From assembly GCA_038562375.1 (NCBI GenBank), contig JBCFAY010000020.1:1-60764 (forward strand): a stretch of 60,764 bases of DNA. The letters run 5' to 3'. How positions within the stretch are numbered: position 1 is the stretch's first letter; each line of letters begins with the position of its first letter. The stretch is from JBCFAY01 sp038562375. GTDB taxonomy: Bacteria; Bacillota; Clostridia; Christensenellales; CAG-138. Positions 57,724 through 60,764 of this stretch are shown here, one piece after another. The notes below the pieces were generated by a model. It ran no database searches. It was given only the letters and a program-made list of their open reading frames with translations, and was not told the origin of the DNA. Position numbers and translations under genes: made by a program.

Positions 57724-58387
57724 CGAGGAGGAATACCTCCAGCTTTCCGGCATACAGCATTTCTGTTTTTGCAGGCGACAGTGGGCGTTGATCCATATCG
57801 AGCAGCAGTGGCAGGAAAACCTGCGTACGATGGAAGGCGCGATACTGCATGAAAAGGCGCATGAAGGCCCCAATGAAAAGCGCGGGGAGGTGCTGACCGT
57901 GCGCGGTTTGCAGATCGCCTCCCCCAGCTTGGGGCTGCGCGGCGTATGCGACGTGGTTGAGTTCCGGCGTGACCCATTCGGCGTGATGCTGTTCGGCCGG
58001 GAAGGCAAGTACCTCCCCATTCCGGTGGAGTATAAGCGCGGCAGCCCCAAGGAAGACGATACCGACGCCGTGCAGCTCTGCGCGCAGGCAATCTGCCTGG
58101 AGGAAATGCTCTGCTGTTCCATCGAAAAAGGCTATTTGTTCTACGGCGAGACGCGGCGGCGCTGCCCTGTCCAACTGGATCGGGCGCTGCGCGAACGGGT
58201 GGTCGCCCTGACAGCCGAAATGCACGCGCTGTACCGGCGCCGCCATACGCCCGCAGTCAAGCCCTCCAAGGCTTGCCGGGCCTGCTCGCTTGCGGATATC
58301 TGCCTGCCCCGGCTGAACAGATGCGGCCGAGTAGATACCTATATCAGCCACCGTATCAGGGAGGATGAGGTATGCGAAAGCTCCTGA
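57710..58387 (+). CDS. cas4: Cas4 Fe-S nuclease (spacer acquisition)
   Basis: The 225-aa RecB-like nuclease trims prespacers so that they carry the proper PAM end. The N-terminal cysteine lies in HFCFCRRQWALIHIEQQW, and the C-terminal cluster CRACSLADICLPRL supplies the other Fe-S ligands. The nuclease core shows GVCDVVEFRRDP and IPVEYKRG, matching RecB motifs with Asp and Glu-x-Lys. ATG 57710 overlaps the end of cas7c. The stop overlaps cas1. Confidence 0.95.
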   Translation: MTPYDEEEYLQLSGIQHFCFCRRQWALIHIEQQWQENLRTMEGAILHEKAHEGPNEKRGEVLTVRGLQIASPSLGLRGVCDVVEFRRDPFGVMLFGREGKYLPIPVEYKRGSPKEDDTDAVQLCAQAICLEEMLCCSIEKGYLFYGETRRRCPVQLDRALRERVVALTAEMHALYRRRHTPAVKPSKACRACSLADICLPRLNRCGRVDTYISHRIREDEVCESS

Positions 58388-59403
58388 ATACGCTTTATGT
58401 TACCTCGCCAGACAGTTACCTGGGGCTTGACGGTGAGAACGTTGTGGTATACCGGGACGAAAAAGAGGTTGTGCGGCTTCCGTTGCACAATCTCGAAGGC
58501 ATCGTGGCATTCGGTTACACGGGCGCAAGCCCCGCGCTGATGGGTGCCTGCGCGCAAAGGAACCTCTCGCTGTGCTTTCTTACCCAGCACGGCCGATTCC
58601 TAGCCCGCGTCACAGGCAACATAAAAGGGAACGTCACGTTGCGCAAGACGCAGATGCTACTTTCTCAGGACACGGAGGCCTCCGCTATCATCGCCCGCAA
58701 CATGATCACAGGCAAGCTGTTCAACGCACGATGGGTACTCGAACGCGCAACGAGGGATTACGCGCTACGGGTGAATGTGGAGCGCCTCAAGCGCGCATCC
58801 GATTTCCTGCAGAATGCCATCAATCTGTCCCGGGAATGCGGGGAGCTGGACACCCTGCGCGGACTGGAAGGGGAAGCCGCGAGCATCTATTTCGGTGTGT
58901 TGGATGAACTGATACTACAGCAAAAGGAGGCGTTCCGGTTTTCATCGAGAAACAGGCGACCGCCTCTGGATCCGGTGAACGCGCTGCTTTCTTTTTCCTA
59001 TACGCTGCTTGCAAACGATATGGCCGCAGCGCTGGAAACGGTCGGCCTGGATCCTTACGTCGGTTTTCTGCACCGCGATCGCCCGGGGCGAGCATCACTT
59101 GCGCTGGATATGATGGAAGAGCTTCGCCCAGTATGTGCCGATCGCTTCGTATTGTCCCTGATCAACCGCCGTGAGATCAATGCCGATGGATTCTGCATAC
59201 AGGAAAACGGTGCGGTGGTTATGGACGGCGATACGCGCAAAGCCGTATTGGGTGCCTGGCAGGCACGGAAGCAGGACGTTCTGACGCATCCGTATCTCGA
59301 TGAAAAAATACCCTGGGGGTTGGTTCCCTATGCGCAGGCGCTACTGCTGGCTCGCTTCCTTCGCGGCGATATTGACGAATATCCACCGTTTCTCTGGAAG
59401 TAA
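58372..59403 (+). CDS. cas1: Cas1 integrase
   Basis: The 343-aa protein is the catalytic integrase of spacer acquisition. The metal ligands are visible as the Glu in GLEGEAASIYF (about residue 168), the His in VGFLHRDRPGRASLALD (about 234) and the acidic pair in LDMMEELRP (about 246-249). The N-terminal beta domain (LLNTLYVTSPDSYLGLDGENVVV) is typical of the type I-C branch. AGGGAGGATGAGGT precedes ATG 58372 inside the end of cas4. Confidence 0.97.
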   Translation: MRKLLNTLYVTSPDSYLGLDGENVVVYRDEKEVVRLPLHNLEGIVAFGYTGASPALMGACAQRNLSLCFLTQHGRFLARVTGNIKGNVTLRKTQMLLSQDTEASAIIARNMITGKLFNARWVLERATRDYALRVNVERLKRASDFLQNAINLSRECGELDTLRGLEGEAASIYFGVLDELILQQKEAFRFSSRNRRPPLDPVNALLSFSYTLLANDMAAALETVGLDPYVGFLHRDRPGRASLALDMMEELRPVCADRFVLSLINRREINADGFCIQENGAVVMDGDTRKAVLGAWQARKQDVLTHPYLDEKIPWGLVPYAQALLLARFLRGDIDEYPPFLWK

Positions 59404-59421
59404 GGACTGAAAGGAGCGTTC

Positions 59422-59712
59422 ATGCTTGTGCTGATCACCTACGATGTAAACACGGAAACCGCAGCGGGCCGCAAGCGGCTACGCCAAGTAGCGAAGCAAT
59501 GCGTCAACTATGGTCAAAGGGTGCAAAATTCGGTATTTGAATGCGTGATGGATGCTTCAAAATGCGTGCAGGTCAAGCATTTGTTGGAGCAACTGATAGA
59601 TAAAAACGTTGACAGTTTGCGGTTTTACTATCTTGGTAACAATTACCGCACCAAGGTAGAGCATATCGGAGCTAAGCCTTCCTTTTCGGTAGAAAACACG
59701 TTGATCGTATAA
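59422..59712 (+). CDS. cas2: Cas2
   Basis: The 96-aa ferredoxin-fold protein begins MLVLITYDVNTETAAGRKRL with the conserved Asp at the end of the first strand, followed by GQRVQNSVFECVM and YYLGNNYRTKVEHIG. It forms the central dimer between Cas1 dimers in the integration complex. AAAGGAG precedes ATG 59422, 18 bp after cas1. The array leader follows. Confidence 0.97.
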   Translation: MLVLITYDVNTETAAGRKRLRQVAKQCVNYGQRVQNSVFECVMDASKCVQVKHLLEQLIDKNVDSLRFYYLGNNYRTKVEHIGAKPSFSVENTLIV

Positions 59713-59902
59713 GTGCGAACCCTATGCATACAGCGCTTCCGTGCAAGGTTCGCACTGAAAAAAATTACCTTATTCTAGCAAAATCCCGCTTTCGGAGGAG
59801 GTATGTCTCATAGAAAAGCAAATAAAAACAAAAAAATGATTGATTTCACTTGATTTTAAAGGAAATATCGCCTGATAGATAGAAAAATAATTTAAATTTG
59901 GG
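59713..59902 (+). promoter_or_regulatory. CRISPR leader
   Basis: A 190-bp AT-rich stretch between cas2 and the first repeat, including an A-rich block near 59813-59840 and TTTAAATTTGG directly before the repeat. Its cas2-proximal position and the degenerate repeat at the opposite end of the array identify this as the leader, where new spacers enter and from which the array is transcribed. Confidence 0.8.
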
Positions 59903-60731
59903 GTCGCTCCCCGCGCGGGAGCGTGGATTGAAATCAAGGCAATGCCGTCGATGCGATAGCTGGTTTTGGTCGCTCCCCGCGCGGGAGCGTGGATTGAAAT
60001 TTTTATCGGTTGTCATATCGGATATCGCAAGGCGGTCGCTCCCCGCGCGGGAGCGTGGATTGAAATCGGCCTTTGAAGCACACTGGAGGAACAACGGCGT
60101 GTCGCTCCCCGCGCGGGAGCGTGGATTGAAATCGGCCTTTGAAGCACACTGGAGGAACAACGGCGTTGTCGCTCCCCGCGCGGGAGCGTGGATTGAAATG
60201 CAGGACGGTGGACGATGGGGATGAGACGTTTTCGTCGCTCCCCGCGCGGGAGCGTGGATTGAAATCGATCATCCATATCACAAGAGATGAAGCGCCGGAG
60301 TCGCTCCCCGCGCGGGAGCGTGGATTGAAATATTATACCATTTGAATCCGGCGTAGTGGTCATAGTCGCTCCCCGCGCGGGAGCGTGGATTGAAATTGGA
60401 ACTCAAAGCGAACGTTACGGACGACGAGGAAGTCGCTCCCCGCGCGGGAGCGTGGATTGAAATAAACCACTACACCGCCAACGGCTGGATGGTTGGCGTC
60501 GCTCCCCGCGCGGGAGCGTGGATTGAAATTATTTATGGGGAGGTGAATCTGGCACAGGCAAAACGTCGCTCCCCGCGCGGGAGCGTGGATTGAAATGGGA
60601 TATTGGTCGGTGGTAAACCGGATTGGCGCGAGTCGCTCCCCGCGCGGGAGCGTGGATTGAAATTTCGCTGGGACTGGACGGCGCACACGGACGGGAACGG
60701 TCGCTCCCTGCGCGGGAGCGTGGAGTGAACT
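59903..60731 (+). CRISPR. Type I-C CRISPR array, 13 repeats and 12 spacers
   Basis: Thirteen 32-bp repeats start at 59903, 59969, 60035, 60101, 60168, 60234, 60300, 60365, 60432, 60498, 60565, 60632 and 60700. The first twelve are identical (GTCGCTCCCC...GTGGATTGAAAT) with a CGCTCCC/GGGAGCG hairpin, the classic type I-C form processed by Cas5c. Spacers are 33-36 bp. The last repeat has three substitutions and marks the leader-distal end. Spacers 3 (60067-60100) and 4 (60133-60167) are the same sequence except that spacer 4 carries one extra T at its end. Targets cannot be identified without a search. Confidence 0.99.
60700..60731 (+). repeat. Degenerate terminal CRISPR repeat
   Basis: Compared with the other twelve repeats it reads CCCTGCG instead of CCCCGCG, GGAGTG instead of GGATTG, and ends AACT instead of AAAT. 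Loss of identity in the last repeat is normal at the oldest end. The 33 bases after it hold nothing recognisable before the window ends. Confidence 0.95.
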
Positions 60732-60764
60732 CGGGTGACAAGCCTTGGTTGCGCGGGGACCTCC

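Noticed and set aside
59846..60741. Several open frames across the CRISPR array encoding repeated peptides such as NPRSRAGSD or PARERGLK
   Set aside because: They are translations of the 32-bp repeats in different frames; they have no ribosome binding sites and the array fully explains the pattern.

Overview
The window looks like a chromosomal segment from a moderately high-GC, endospore-forming member of the Clostridia (Firmicutes). Supporting evidence is spmA/spmB, ytxC next to thrS, two tRNA-synthetase T-box leaders, a BclA-like spore-surface protein, several promoters of sporulation sigma-factor type, strong AGGAGG ribosome binding sites, and anaerobe oxygen-defence genes (desulfoferrodoxin, peroxiredoxin). 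The species cannot be named from the sequence alone.

Layout. 1-108: edge of an insertion sequence (start of an IS3-type transposase OrfA). 161-6937: housekeeping genes tatD, metG with a T-box leader, a TrmN6-type methyltransferase, rsmI, spmA-spmB and comB. 7140-8380: a BclA/C1q-like protein and tRNA-Ala(GGC). 8542-14277: a minus-strand operon (M20 peptidase, methyltransferase, hslO, TPR protein, RlmL-type methyltransferase). 14399-17734: a lysine/diaminopimelate operon asd-dapA-dapB, in which DapB is fused to a pair of aspartokinase-type ACT domains. 17957-19795: an XRE/S24 regulator and two divergent small proteins read from back-to-back sigma-K-like promoters. 20009-21409: an amino-acid permease. 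21675-27473: a redox-defence island (flavoprotein, nitroreductase, desulfoferrodoxin, peroxiredoxin, Crp/Fnr regulator, thioredoxin, CcdA, TlpA-like protein). 27696-30807: rsfS, a nadD-yqeK fusion, a Thr/Pro-rich membrane protein and an MBL-fold lipoprotein. 31098-37205: xpt, a GntR regulator, ytxC, thrS with its T-box, a PAP2 phosphatase and tRNA-Asn(GTT). 37438-38361: a membrane protein. 38498-51188: a purine/nucleoside uptake and catabolism cluster (three-subunit xanthine-dehydrogenase-like enzyme, GntR regulator, LctP-like permease, amidohydrolase/deaminase, BMP-type nucleoside ABC transporter). 51591-60731: a complete type I-C CRISPR-Cas locus (cas3-cas5c-cas8c-cas7c-cas4-cas1-cas2) with a 13-repeat, 12-spacer array.

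How the genes work together. In the redox island, a Crp/Fnr-family regulator lies between the promoters it probably controls. Two nearly identical 15-bp sites (TGTGACAAMATCACR) each sit exactly 21 nt upstream of -10 hexamers, one in front of peroxiredoxin and one between the divergent thioredoxin and ccdA genes. The second site has the same 21-nt geometry on both sides, so one operator may serve two class-II promoters. The recognition helix carries the R-E-x-x-x-R pattern expected for GTGA half-sites.

The most unusual single gene is the dapB-ACT fusion, which would put feedback sensing on the reductase step of diaminopimelate/lysine synthesis. The CRISPR-Cas locus is complete and conventional, but it carries two adjacent spacers that are the same sequence apart from one terminal base. 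I did not find a clearly new multi-gene defence or metabolic system. The best candidates for new biology are the fused DapB, the symmetric divergent operator and the shared sigma-K-like promoter set.
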